Shown here: positions 49,101 through 61,849 of the stretch, in pieces
How the letters are laid out: each line of letters opens with the position of its first letter
Position numbering within the stretch: position 1 is the stretch's first letter
Assembly (NCBI GenBank): GCA_914767715.1
Contig: OU612072.1
Span: forward strand, 15,872,001-15,936,000
DNA length: 64,000 nucleotides
Reading direction: 5' to 3'
Source of the DNA: Membranipora membranacea
Taxonomy: Eukaryota; Bryozoa; Gymnolaemata; Cheilostomatida; Membraniporidae
Made by a program: the position numbers and the translations under genes
Notes under the pieces: model-generated
What the model saw: the letters and a program-made list of their open reading frames with translations, nothing else
The model's database searches: none
Told to the model about the DNA's origin: nothing

Positions 49101-49760
49101 ATTAGATGATATTGTGGTATCGAGCAAATAAACAGTGGTTATCCCCCTTGACATTAAACAAAGTATACTAACTGGCTCAGACATTTATCTTAGTACTCAC
49201 TCTTGTTTTGTATTTGTATTGTCTATTATTTCTTACCTTGTCAATATGTATATATATTCTGTTTTATTCCAGTAATGCTTAGAGTGACAATCAACACTTG
49301 TCATTGTGTAACAAACCTTTACATTAGTGTTAATACAATTTTATGGAAGAGTAAGGTGTGTTTTGCAGTTAAGCAAATAAAAACACCCAAAATAAAAATT
49401 CAGAATGCTTATTTCTGTACAATGTTAATTTAATATAGATCTAAGGAGGATTTCTGGGATATCGGAGGTTTGTTGATAGTTTTGCAGAGGTATTAAACCC
49501 CGTTGCAGAACGACGTTATCTCATTTAGGTTCTCTCTGCAAATCCCTTACAGAAAACCATGATGAAAAGGATAAAAGGAAAAATTATATGAAACAGAAAC
49601 CACTCATGATAAGGAATAGACATGGTTTCGCACAATTATCAGCCAATTAAAAGTCACCTTTCATATAATCTAGCCAGTTAGATTCTATTTGTTTAGTCAT
49701 AGAAATTCATACCCTTAAAGCGCGGGATTACATGACACACACTCACATTGAAGAATCAGA

Positions 49761-52700
49761 ATGGCTCAGCCAAATAAACAGGAGTTATATACTTCTAACA
49801 GACAGGACAAACCAAAGCTGAAAAGGAATTACAAGCGTGAAAACTTTCCAAAGAAAATAGAATCTATTAAAAACCATGTAAGTTAACTGGATATGGCAAT
49901 ACCACACCAATGATTGCTCCTGGCCACCTTTGGTGAGGTCAGTTATTCTTCAAATCAGTCATTGTGCTTGTTGTGGTAGATGAAAAGACCAACCACACCC
50001 TGCCAGAAACAAAAGTCAAAGATTAGTTCCTCCCATATAAGTTATTGTATATATCAGACATACCATTATCACCCATTCACTGCATCAGAACAGGTCAGGT
50101 TCACCTTGTACGTCCTGTGCTGGAGTATGCTTTAGTTGCCTTGGAGTCTCATCTGATCTGACTCTACTACAAATCACCTTGAAGCTGTTCAGCTTATAGC
50201 CACCAGGCTCATATGCATCATTAGGCTTACAAGGTCCGACATGGGGGGTCTTTCAATTAGTAAGAGCGATACTTTACTAATTCAAGTTATTGCTATCGCA
50301 CCGCTAAAAGTTTTCACTCACTTGGTCTTTCAATTGGACAAATTTGTTCCCAAATCGCTCACTCGTAATGTATATAGTTCCTTCAATAACTGAGTTATTT
50401 GAAAACGAGAGCCTAGCAGGTATCGCTCACGCCCTGATTAGGCCATCAGGTTGCGATTCTGGCTGTTTCTAATTGAAAGACTCCCCAGGAAAACAATCAC
50501 CACTGACCTTCTCCCGAAGCTTGCTATTCCTCAGCTGTCACAGCGATGTTGTAAATGTTGGTTCAAGAAAATATCTTTAGCCAGTACCACCACACAAAAA
50601 AATTACTATCCACACAAATTACATGAAGCCTGCAGCTTCACATCACATCCCGCAGTCCAACACACTCTGCCCAACGAAATCCCTCATTGCTCCATCTAGA
50701 GCAGTTCTTCATCCAAACAGCTAAGCAATGGAAGGACCTGTTAAACGACACATACATAGCTGATAGTTATCATATCTGTTCTGTTTCAAGCGGCTATAAC
50801 TCAGCCAAGATGCTATATCATATGAATTATTATATATCCTAATTGATTAAATAATATCATAAACCTAGACGTGACACAGCATGGAGCATTAGTATCGACA
50901 CACTATGGCATTTAAATGTGGGTGAAAGTATGGCTTTGAGTAGTAGTTTTTTATTGCTCATCGTTTCGACACTGCCTTACAACTTCTCGACACTACCTCA
51001 CAATGTCTCAAGCAAGGAGCACTCCTTTTCTCAAGACTGCCTCACAACACATCTTATGTGTCTTCATGGCAATCACCCACTCGCCGCCATCTACTGATCA
51101 GGTGGTCCTTTCAGATCTGATCACTAAAATGTAATGGCAGCTTCTGCAAAGCTTGGTTGTTTGACCTAGTCCATTGAAGTAAAGGAGAGGCAGTCGGTTA
51201 CCATCCTCAGCATTGAATTCATGATCAAATGTGTCCCCTCCTCTCTGTCTTTGAATGTCAATAGACTGGTGTTTTGTTATACAATATCACTCATATTTAT
51301 TTATAATTTTGGCTTGTTTTAGGTGACACGAGTGTTTGGTAGTGATGGGTACAACATACCTCACATATTGGTGTATTTGAGCCCACAAGGAAAGATAGAG
51401 ACGTATGGTAGAGGGTTCGATGATAGAAACATGAATTTGAGTGCGGGGTTAGGTGAGTGTATTTTCAGGGTTTTTCCTTGTTTTTAGTGTCCTGTCCTCA
51501 TCTTTCGAATAAATTTGTTCATATTGAATAAAACAATTTATCCATATACTTGCAACCACATGTATATCAGGCTATTTACTTGTGGAATCTTCTCTCCCTA
51601 TCAAGTATAATTATGGTATTTGTAATTGCACAAAGTGCACACTGGCATCGAGAGACCCAAAATCAATGCCATTAGTTGGAGCAAGTCATTTCAATTCCCT
51701 TATGTAAAGCTTGAAATTTTTGACAGAATTGAGTACAGGTAGACAAGATGAAGAAGTAGAGGAGGATATGGGAGTGGATGAAGAGGAGGATAGTTCATAT
51801 GATATAGGGTCGCTATGCAGTTTAACCAGAAAAGATCTAGAAAAGAAGGTCTCCCAATTAGTAACAGGAAAAGGTAAACACCCTTGTTTTCTCTCATTGC
51901 CTAATCATTAGACACTTTCTCTTGTAATAAAGAACCACATTGTTTCATATGTGTGGGCTATTTGATGCCTGCAGATAGGTATAACTGAGATCAGTTATAT
52001 AAGAAACCCAGGCAACTACAAGCAATTTTTACCCTACCACGTTTCCTTATTTGATTTCCACTCAGGCAAAGGTTCCAGAAAAGTATGGGGGATGATGTCG
52101 AGTGCCCCTGACTGGTGGCCAGAAGATAGGCTCACAAAGTTTGCGCCTCCAAACTGCCAAGATCCATCCCAGCCAGGAAAAAAGCTGCATGACAAAGCAG
52201 ATTACATAGCAATTCTGCTAAGCTATTCACAGGTAAGAGTACTTCCTTTATAATAATCCTTTGTATGCATGGTCCTGGTCATTGCCATTACCTGATGAGG
52301 GAATGCTGATATTGGTGCCCTTTTTTCTTAGAAGGAACCTAGGAATTTATGACCAGAGGTCTGTCTGTTACAGTGAAATAATAATTAACTCACTCCATCT
52401 TCTCATGTATTTATACAATAGTGTTTTTGTTGTCCACAGTGGAGAGACAAGAAGGATGGAGGCGTAAACAAGGTATGTCAACAGAATGTACTGATTATTT
52501 TTATTGGTCCAGAGTCCAAGTCCATTATCGCTACAGGGAATATGTTATCATCTATTGTCACTATCAATTGCATATCCAGCACTTGTCAAGATACTATCCT
52601 TAAAAGTGTTCGAATTTCACACAATTATTATGTTCCCTTTTTTCATAAAGGTGGAGAATAAGACAGAGAACTTGAAGGAAGGACAGATGGAGCAGGAAGA

Positions 52701-55700
52701 GAAGGCAGATAACTTAGAGAAAGGACAGATGGAGCAAGAAGAGAAGACAGAGATTGTAGAGAAAGAACAGATTATTCAAGAAGAGAAGACAGGGATTGTA
52801 GAGAAAGGACAGATGACCAAGGAGGAGCCGTATGAGGTACCCTTTTTACAGGTATGTTATGAAACATAGGTTGTGATGAGTAGTATTTGAGACTCTGTAG
52901 CAAGGTAGGTGTGCACCCACTGATATATATTCTTTGCTTACAGTGATGTATCTGAACTTCCACCAAGCACATTGTATGGTTAAACGTTAAAAAGCGTCCT
53001 TCCTAATTCCTCATTACGCAACAACACTATGCTAATCCCTTAATTGAGTCTGTGAATGGAGATTAGGGGACGAGGGAAGTTTCCCTCTCCGTTGAGGACT
53101 TTAACAAATTGTGTTTTAAAGTAGCAGACCGAGGTTAGTATCACATACCTGCTTGGATGCTGCTTTTTAGGCGTTCAAAATGCAGGAAATCTTTTTGTTA
53201 TAAATCTTATAGGAGGATACTAAAGAGCCAGAGAAAAATATTCAGAGTACTAAGAGAAAGTATACTGTGAGCCGGGTTAACAGATTTCAAGCAAAGAAGA
53301 CCAAGATGGTTGAACGCAAAACCTTGGAGCATCAGAAAGATCTTAAAACTGGAGACATAGAAATCAGGTACTGTGGGTTCCAAATTGATTGATTGAAATT
53401 ATTAATTTACGCTGACGGTGGTTGTTATATCTAATAATGTGATATGGTTCATGTCATGATTGTAGGGGTCATATGTCAGGTTTCCTATAATTAAGGTAGG
53501 GATCAGAGATGATATAGCCAGACTAGATTAGGAGAAAGTGTCAACTACGGGATCACAGGCATGCCTTTTAGTTGCCTTTTAGATCATAATATAATGAATG
53601 GCAAAAAAATAGTTGTTCTGGATATTGATAAGATGTGAATATCTGTTTCGGGAGTCATGGCTCATATTTAAGCAGCACTCTGTTGTACAAGCATGTTATG
53701 TTTATTACCAACATAACCCATTGCTGATTAAAGTTTTCAAGTCGGAACCACCGAAATAGTCAAAGTGAAATGTAGCTTGATTATGAAGCTCACTGACAAC
53801 AGCTGGTTGTCAGATGAACTCATAGATCTCGTTGCTAGGTATGTGCTATCTAGCACAATTGGTAGTGAAGTATATTACCCACCTCACACTGCAGCATGCC
53901 TAACAACCATCTAGAACTAACAACACATTGAGTGCTAGGTGGTGGCTCTATAATTTTCATGAACTACTAATACAGTCAGAGTGATTAATGGAGTGCTCTA
54001 GAAAGAATTTGGCATTTCAAGAAATTTCCTTGTCCGAGAATACATTTGTCTCTCATATTCATGTCTCACAACAGTATTGCTGACGACCAGGTGATTACTG
54101 GAAAATGATGCTGATTTGCTAATTTTTTCCACATTTTTGCTATCAGGATTATTGTGCATGATGGAAGGAAGATTTACCGCCTGATTCCATCCTACTTCTA
54201 TCAAGTAGCAGAAGCAGAGTTACCAAGGTAGTATGTAACAATAACTCTTCATAAGTAATTGACTTGACTATTGCATCGAATGGTTACTATAGCTATTACG
54301 AGCTGCCTGCTTCTGCTGGCTACCCTGTAATACTACCTCTTCATGATAAGTTTAAGTTTGCCAAAAAATTATAAATTCAGTGGGAGTTGCCCACACATGT
54401 CAAATGAGAGCATAACTTACACTAGGGAGATTTAAAGCAAATTATCGCTATCACCCTCCCTGCTATCACATTGCTCAAAATTATCGCATACTTGTTCTTT
54501 CAATTAGAAAAATTTGTTCCCAAATTGCCCGCTCTGAAGTTACATCAATGACTGAGCGATTTGGAGCAAGGTTATATTGCAATTTTGGCTGTTTTTTATT
54601 GAATGCTCATGAGATTATTACTTTCCATTCTGATATTTGTGTCCGAATCCCCACAGCCTTTACATTATGCATAATAACAACTCTCAATACTTAGTGTAGC
54701 CGCTTTATTATTTATTTAGACACAGCAGACACTTAGTAGGAAGAGACGGGCATGAAGAAGGTGCTATCATGCCCTATAATCCAGGGTATGTAGCGACATC
54801 TAAACTGTTATATATCTCTTTCATAAATAAGATTCAACTAAGTCCAATGTTGAGGAGACACCAGAATTTAAGTGTCGACACAGCTCCTTGGTTTCCCTTT
54901 CACCGGTTCACATATTGTTTTCTTTTTCTTCGCAGAAGCCACTGGTGTCTGGCTGTATTTGCACCGGGTTACATTATAGTTATCGACAGTATGAAAACGA
55001 AAGGAAAAGTGAATGATAAACAGCTCACTGCGTAAGTGTTCGTTGTGTCACAATCAATTGCTCATTCACATGTTTGAAATTTTGTGCTTGTTAGCTACTA
55101 ACCTTATTGAACAGCAGGTACTAACTACAATTTTTACTTGATTTTGACATGCTCATTATTGTTTCACTGTAGAGTGTACAGGGAAGTTTGCGGATATCAG
55201 GCAACAGAACCGTCCTTCATGCACTACAAACAGGTATGATAACATTTACTGCAAGAAAAACAAGAGATGATACCTAATAACTACACCCTGATTGTGTATC
55301 TGATTTTTGGTAGTTTCTCGTCAGTTCATCTCTCTGATGCGATTGTGGTCTTCACTATGATCTAAGTTCTGTATTGAACTGGTATTATCTTTTACTAATG
55401 CATGATTAAAATGCCTTGATCGTCAGAGTTGCTAGGTCTTGCTGATGTCCACTGGTAATAGTAAATGTATTACTTTCAATTCAGGATGCCGCTCAACAGA
55501 CCAACAATTATGATTGTGGAGTGTTTACAATGGAGTACATGCATTTTGTTTGTTCAGTAAGTATAAAAGCATTCTATTAATTGGACTGAATCAAAATGTA
55601 AGGTTGGGCCCATTTAAAATAAATCGACTTAATAACAAGATGCTGCTGATTTTTAAGCAATTTTCTAACTCAAAATCCAAGCAAACTTGATCAAGTTATC

Positions 55701-56357
55701 AACAAAAAGACGTGGACTGCGGCCTTCAGCTGTATATAATGTCCTGTCTAGGTTAATTATTTGGTCTATGATTGTTAGCCCACATCTCATTTCTGGAATA
55801 ACCAGATCACTGAGACATACCTTTGCTGTATATGTGATTCCCCCAATTATACATACGGTGAAACCCGAAATGTACACAAGCTGAAACCCAGGCACATACT
55901 TCTTTTCACAATACGGCACCATACATGGACTATTGTGTTGTAGAGAACAATACCCAATGTGATCAGAGAAAAGACAGTGGCAGCAAACTCAGTGCAGTTC
56001 ACCAGAAGGTTTTGGTTGTATAATCTACAAACTCACCTTGACCCAAGGTGAGATAGTTTTATTACTGCCAACATATATTGATACTGCTGATAAGACTATC
56101 ATTAATCATTTAATAGATTTGGGGGGGGGGGTTTATTTGATAATACACGATCCATCACTCTGCAAGTTTGCTTTATTTAAATATAATTCCCAGACTGGCC
56201 AGTGTATTTGCTGAATACATTTATACTAAAATAACCTTTCGTTTAGCGTATGGTATAGATTGAGGAAGTAACCGTTGATATGAACTATTTTTCTTGCAGC
56301 ATGGCAGAAGAACTCATCCCAAGCTGCCTAAAAGTCCGATGGGCTGACAGATATTGA
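49761..56357 (+). CDS. C48/Ulp1-type cysteine protease, 15 exons
   Basis: Exons: 49761-49877, 51323-51452, 51727-51873, 52066-52232, 52440-52472, 52651-52851, 53213-53367, 53776-53838, 54147-54227, 54720-54785, 54936-55031, 55173-55233, 55485-55556, 55944-56047, 56300-56357. They total 1551 nt, 516 codons plus stop, in one frame. An in-frame TGA four codons upstream supports the start. The catalytic set is readable: GSHWCLAVF (His 389), VIDSMKTKG (Asp 404), QTNNYDCGVF (Gln 444, Cys 450). The motif DNSWLSDELIDLV fits the start of the Ulp1 fold. Ulp1/SENP enzymes cut SUMO or related modifiers. The N-terminal half has VTRVFGSDGYNIPHILVYLS and MMSSAPDWWPED blocks of unknown role. The last two exons are less certain. 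Many DNA transposons carry C48 proteases, so transposon origin is possible. Confidence 0.75.
50080..50760 (+). mobile_element. LINE ORF2 C-terminal relic in the first intron of the protease gene
   Basis: Broken frames read VRPVLEYALVALESH, then HLEAVQLIATRLICIIRLT, and beyond a MITE, DLLPKLAIPQLSQRC and AKQWKDLLNDTY. This is the usual order at the end of LINE ORF2. Frameshifts and the MITE show it is dead. Confidence 0.55.
50243..50486. mobile_element. MITE with 18-base TIRs, inserted in the LINE relic
   Basis: GGGGGGTCTTTCAATTAG at 50243 matches, with one difference, the reverse complement of CTAATTGAAAGACTCCCC ending at 50486. A decayed relative lies at about 54435-54605 (shared TCTTTCAATTAGAAAAATTT-like and TTTGTTCCCAAAT segments). 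No target duplication is evident. Confidence 0.65.
52651..52851 (+). repeat. Four 14-residue charged repeats in one exon
   Basis: KTENLKEGQMEQEE, KADNLEKGQMEQEE, KTEIVEKEQIIQEE and KTGIVEKGQMTKEE lie end to end, 42 bases each. They are charged and likely coiled or disordered, and link the N-terminal half to the protease. Confidence 0.85.
54435..54605. mobile_element. Decayed second copy of the 50.24 kb MITE
   Basis: Shares GTTCTTTCAATTAG, AATTTGTTCCCAAATTG and TTTGGCTGTTTTTTATTGAA with 50243-50486. It lies in an intron of the protease gene, between exons 54147-54227 and 54720-54785. Confidence 0.5.
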
Positions 56358-56685
56358 TCGATAGGTCTAGTTTTATCTATGGATTTATGAGTAAAGTTCG
56401 CATATCCTAAACATTTTTTATATCAATCCAATTGCAACATGTACACTCAACATTTACATTAATTCAGTTTGGTCATCTTAGCAGAATGGATGGCATGAGA
56501 TAATATTGTGTATATATTTTTGTCAACTTAATTTTTGTGTATATGTATTCGAAAAGTCAGTGACATATCATGATTCTCAAATATCTAGAACATGGTGTGT
56601 AGAATGATGTGTTTTATTTGTGTGTTATCAACCTGACATTGTATGTACTTGTACAAACTTACATATTAAGTTGTTGAGGTGTTGC

Positions 56686-56706
56686 AATAAATTAAACAAT
56701 AATAAA
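56686..56706 (+). terminator. Two AATAAA polyadenylation signals of the protease gene
   Basis: AATAAA at 56686-56691 and again at 56701-56706, about 330 bases after the proposed stop. Confidence 0.5.
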
Positions 56707-56879
56707 ATTGATAAACAGTCAACTTTAATTTTCTTTGCATGAGCTGTCATTTATCATAAGGCCCTCAACTATTCCATCGCTATGTCCTGTTTTGGCTGGG
56801 CCCTAATAAGAAAAATTATTTACATAAAGTTTATTGATCGCAGTTGATCAGAACTCCCCATCGCGAATTAATTTTTTCA

Positions 56880-57500
56880 TTTGCGCTCTGCGAGAGCTGT
56901 CATTTATCGAAATATTATTATTACAAGACTAGATGGTAGCGCTTGACAGATTCCGTGATTTTTTAACAAAATAAGTTGTACATATGGCCGTCATATCCTA
57001 AATTGGTAAAAAATTGCATTGAAATATTGATATGACAAGACAACATGACAGCGCATGACAGATTTTGTGATTTTTGAACAAAATAAGCTGTACATATGGC
57101 CGTCATATCCTAAATTGGTAAAAAATTGCATTGAAATATTATTATTACAAGACTATAATGATAGCGCATGACAGATTTTGTGTTTATGAACATGATCAGC
57201 TGTTTATATGGCCGCCACATCCTTAATCCAGAAGACGCTATGATAGCGTATGACAGATTTTATGATTTTTGAGCAAAATAAGCTGTACATATGGCCGTCA
57301 TATCCTAAATTGGTAAAAAACTGCATTGAAATATTATTATTGCAAGACTATATGATAGCGCTTGACAGATTTTGTGTTTATGAACATGATCAGCTGTTTA
57401 TATGGCCGCCACATCCTTAATCCAGAAGACGCTATGATAGCGTATGACAGATTTTATGATTTTTGAGCGTATAAGCTGAACTAAATATTTGAGCTCTCGC
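56880..57500. repeat. Tandem minisatellite-like array, units of about 110 bases
   Basis: Units contain TACATATGGCCGTCATATCC, TAAATTGGTAAAAAATTGCA and GATAGCGCATGACAGATTTT. About six units occur, two of them a variant with GAACATGATCAGCTG and CCGCCACATCC. Related diverged pieces (CATTTGCGCTCTGCAAGAGC and so on) resume at 60700-61320, beyond the THAP element. Confidence 0.75.
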
Positions 57501-57613
57501 TGACATTTTATAACACCCCTGATAAAACCATCAATTTGTGCTGGTTTTGCCTGGGCGCTATATTTGAATTATTTACGTGTATTCAAATATTGATAGAATT
57601 TTGTCAGAAGTCA

Positions 57614-58115
57614 CCATAGACTTAATATACTACCTAGACAGGACAATGCTTATGCTTCACTGATCAAAATGTGTCCCACTTAAATAGCACGACATGACGT
57701 AATTAGTTTGTGCTGTGAGCCATAGTTTACTATATACCATTCAATGAAATAATGTGAAAAATCGAGGGACGCCGGACATGATATCGGCCCTTGTCCGGCC
57801 CCTAATTATTCAAACACAGAGAAAATTTGTGAGTTTATGTAAAAGACCTTTCCGCACGAGATGGTATAAAAAATTGACTCCTTAGGCGAATCCAAAGCGA
57901 GAACAGACCTGATAAGTTACAATCATTAGCCAATAAATATTGAAACAAACACAGCCATATACCCTTAACATATATATATTAAGTCTATGGTCATCTCTCA
58001 TCGATGAAATAATATAGTAAATCAAGGCACGCAGGGTATAATACCAGCCAAATTATATTGGATCTGTTTTAATTTATGAGATACAAATTATCAAAACAAA
58101 TACAGCCCTGTACTG
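57614..58115 (+). repeat. Left terminal inverted repeat of the THAP transposon
   Basis: Matches the reverse complement of 59950-60682 block by block. Near 57980-57991 it also carries TTAAGTCTATGG, the complement of the very end of the element, which suggests internal rearrangement or nesting of ends. Confidence 0.75.
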
Positions 58116-58367
58116 AAACAGAAGATGAAAGATACTATGTAAACAAAGTGGTTACTGGTTTTAATATTCATACTTTGAATTTTCAAAGTATGAATATTCA
58201 TACTTGAGATTATTTATTTATATAACGTGAACCTGCGGCCTGCTGTCTCATCTTCACAAGTAAGCCCAGCTGCAATTTTACTATCATCAGTTGCGAGATA
58301 TAAGGCAAACATGGAAGTTTTGGATATAATACCCACGCCGCTCAGTTTATAGCAAAACTATTTTTAA

Positions 58368-59440
58368 ATGAGCCTACAGCCTGCTACCTCGTCTTCACAA
58401 GATGATAATCTGGCTGCCTCATCTTCACAAGATGGTAAGATGATAATCTTGCTGCCTCATCTTCACAAGATGAAAATCCTGCTGCTACCACTTCACAAGA
58501 TGATAAGGTAAGAAACAGCCCAGTGGTGGCTCTCATGTATGCATTGTCATATTTCAGTCTTTATTGGATTGAATTTTTTGACATAATTTCTGCTTGTCCC
58601 ATCCATCTAAGAGGACAGGCTTCCTTATTTATTTTTAAATAGAAATCAATTAAATATTGTCACATAATAATACCCACATCCTTCTATACATGCACTTAAA
58701 TTTAAGGCTATATATAAGACATAGTAAATAATAATCGATGGGTGTGATAAAATTTGAATGTTAGAGAAAAAAGGTGGAACGATAGTGATGGGGCGGGGGG
58801 GGGGGGGCTGGAGGGACACTATTTGAGATGACAATTCTGATTTACTCCCGAAATATCTAACTCAGAACTGGCACAGCAGTCAAAAAGTGTGAGTAGACTT
58901 AATCGGTGATCTCGCAAATCTTTCTTTGCCATGCTGACACTGCTATGAAATTGATTTTACAATTTCTGTTTATTATATCAAAAGCTGTAGTTTAATGATA
59001 ATTATTGTATATGTTATCATTTGTGATGCTTTTAGAAAAAGTCATCTAGGAACTGGGGTGCAGCCTACGGCTGTGGAAATAACCCGGCAGGAAATCCTAA
59101 TTTAAGCTTCCACGCCTTCCCCAGAAATAACGAGGAGAGACTAAAGGTATGGGTTTCGGCCGTTAAACGCAAGAACTGGACTCCATCCAAATATGATGTT
59201 CTTTGTAGCGAACATTTGAAACAAGATACATTTAGAAGGCCTCCTGGTGTGGGTGGGAGAGCTTTGCTAAAAAAGGATGCTATCCCAACAATTTTCCGAT
59301 CCTTCCCACACTATCCACAGTGTCTAATAGTGAAGAGATATACGCTGGTCAGAATACACCATGAAACAACCAAACTCGCAGCAAACACCGACAATAAGCG
59401 CTCCAAACTGAGCAGGCTTATTTTGTTCAGTCATATCTAA
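58368..59440 (+). pseudogene. THAP-domain coding remnant inside the transposon
   Basis: An ATG at 58368 begins MSLQPATSSSQDDN, followed by imperfect repeats of AASSSQD; an 8-base insertion breaks their frame. After an intron, the exon 59036-59440 encodes a THAP zinc-finger pattern: YGCGNN, SFHAFP, KVWVSAVKRKNWTPSKYDVL, CSEH and KKDAIPTIF. The first of the four zinc ligands is Gly (NWGAAYGC) where THAP proteins have Cys. It then stops with no transposase domain. THAP domains bind element ends in P-type transposons, which is the likely ancestral role. Confidence 0.6.
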
Positions 59441-59449
59441 TTTTCAGCG

Positions 59450-59950
59450 ATCGCTGATAGTGATAGTGTCTCATTCGGAAATTTTGCAGCAATCACCGAT
59501 AGTGGTAGTTTTCTAGTCTTTGACCCATCCGCAAAATTCAGTATAATCCCACAGTATATATATTTTTTTGCTAAGTAGTGTAAGAAGTGGTTGGCTTACA
59601 CTGCTCTACTAATTTGATTAAGTTTAATGTATACTGCAACCAGTCATATCTAACTTTGCAATGCTCGCTGATAGTGGTAGTGTTTTTAATTTTTGTCGTG
59701 CCCACAACAATTAGTATAACTCAACAGTATATATTCATATTTTTTACAAAGTAGTGATAAGAAGTGGCTAGCTTCATGGCTGTATTTGTGTCGATAAGCT
59801 TTAGCTTATGCTGTAATCAGTCACATCGAATATGGCAGCAATCGCTGATAGTGGTAGCCGTTAGCCTTGGTTGTGCCCTCAGAAATTATAGTACAATCCT
59901 GCAGTAACAGCCCTCTTTTTTGTCATGTAGTGATATAAGTGGTTAAGTAC
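59450..59950. repeat. Subterminal tandem repeats of the THAP element
   Basis: About 190-base diverged units, each with CGCTGATAGTGGTAG, then a CAGTATATAT-type stretch and a GTAGTG(A)TAAGAAGTGG stretch. At least three units. Such repeats near the ends often serve as transposase-binding sites; that role is inferred. Confidence 0.55.
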
Positions 59951-60682
59951 AGGGCTGTATTTGTTTTGATAATTTTTATCTCATAAATTAAAACGGATCT
60001 AATATAATTTGGCTGGTATTATACCCTGCGTATCTTGATTTACTATATTATTTCATTGATGAGAGATTACCAAAGACTTCATCATACATACATATCTGGA
60101 GTTGGCATACTCAATTTACAGCACAGATCTATTCTTCCTCATGAAGCGACAATAAAATTTGCAGTAAAATCTTTTAACAAGGAATCCAAGCTGAGCAGGT
60201 TGTGCTCAGTCATGACTAGGAATATTTATGCAAAAATCTATGATGATGGTGGTGGTGCTTTGATCTGGCTCATCCAACAAAGTATTTGTGATACTGTGTT
60301 GTGGGTATTCTGTGCATTTGAATAGTAGTGGTAGAAGTGTTAAGGGTAGATGGCTGTATTTGTTTCAATATTTATTGGCTAATGATTGTCACTTATCAGG
60401 TCTGTTCTCGCTTTGGATTCGCCTAAGGAGTCAATTTTTTATACCATCTCGTGCGGAAAGGTCTTTTACATAAACTCACAAATTTTCTCTGTGTTTAAAT
60501 AATTAGGGGCCGGACAAGGGCCGATATCATGCCCGGCGTCCCTCGATTTTTCACATTATTTCATTGAATGGTATATAGTAAACTATGGCTCACAGCACAA
60601 ACTAATTACGTCATGTCGTGCTATTTAAGTGGGACAGTATTGAATGCTATTGGCCTGTCTAGGTAGTATATTAAGTCTATGG
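59950..60682 (-). repeat. Right terminal inverted repeat of the THAP transposon
   Basis: Partner of 57614-58115, including the GGCTGTATTTGTTT blocks and the CACATTATTTCATTGAATGG block. An additional segment at about 60085-60335 has no counterpart in the left arm. Confidence 0.75.
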
Positions 60683-60699
60683 AAGTCACAATCAGTTTT

Positions 60700-61330
60700 T
60701 TTCATTTGCGCTCTAATATTTTAATACACCCCTGATAAAACCGTCAATTGGGCTGATTAATTTTTTTCATTTGCGCTCTGCAAGAGCTGTCATTTATTAT
60801 AAGACCCTTTAAAAATCCATCAATATGTGCTGTTTTGCCCGGGCGCTAATATGAAAAAATATTTTGACACATTTCTTTGATCGCAGTTGATACAAACTCC
60901 CAATCCCGATCGATTTTTTTTCATTTGGACGCTTGGCCGATTATATGAATTTAAAACATAACCAATTAAATGCATGGCTGTCATGTCTAAAATATTTAAA
61001 ATATTGCAATCAAATATTATAGGGACAAGACTAGTTGATTGCACTTGAAAGATTTTTATGAAATATGAACATAATGAGCTAGAAATATTGCTGTCATGTG
61101 TCATGCTGTCAAATATTTATAATATGATTGCAACAGAGTACTTTTGGTATACGACAAGTTGATAGCATTTGACAGATTCGATGAATCTTGCACACAGTTA
61201 TCGAAATATTGGCTCTCATGCATAAAATATTCATATTATGACAAGACTAGATGATAGAATTTGATAGATTTTGTGACTTAGGAACGTAACACGTCGAAAA
61301 CATGTCCGTCATGTGATAAATTAGTGCTCA
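60700..61330. repeat. Diverged continuation of the 57 kb tandem repeat field
   Basis: TTTTTTTCATTTGCGCTCTG, AGAGCTGTCATTTAT and GACAAGACTAG blocks recall 56740-56960. The THAP element split an older repeat field. Confidence 0.55.
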
Positions 61331-61849
61331 ATGTGCGTGTGATTGATCGTGATGTCATGTATTATAGCTAAGGTAACTATTTGTTTTTATACCCAAGTTA
61401 CTATTATTACTATTTGTGATATATAACATTTTTTATATTTATGCAGTTATAGACAGTTTCAGATATATTATGATTTGCCCCCTCGTTATTTTTACAAGTA
61501 CAGATAACCCTCAATTATGTTAAACAAGAACGATACACTCAATATCTGTACTTTCAATTTGCATCAATGTAGTAAAGTAGTCAGTGTAAGTGAAATTGAT
61601 GATCACACTAGAAGAGATTTGGGTAGAGAAAAATCCATGTAAGATGCTACGATTACATGAAAAACGTCTCATTCAAAGGGGTCAAACAGTACATAATATA
61701 TCCTTAAATATCTTTGTGAGCATAAGAGAGAAAGAAGAGTAAAAAAGATTAGGTGAAATATATTCTTGTACACTAGCACAGTAATTTTTTCTTCAAAATT
61801 CTAGGAATATAACAGTAAAACAATGGTGTTGTAATAATGGCTCATATTG

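Larger units (their letters stand above)
57614..60682. mobile_element. THAP-carrying DNA transposon with long TIRs
   Basis: The left end CCATAGACTTAATATACTAC is repeated inverted at the right end. Both ends are flanked by AAGTCA (57608-57613 and 60683-60688), a 6-base target duplication. Inverted repeats extend to about 58115 on the left and start at about 59950 on the right, with an extra 250 bases in the right arm (about 60085-60335). A GGCCGGACAAGGGCCGATAT core is shared. Between them lie a THAP-type open frame and subterminal repeats, but no transposase catalytic domain, so this copy is probably non-autonomous. Confidence 0.8.
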
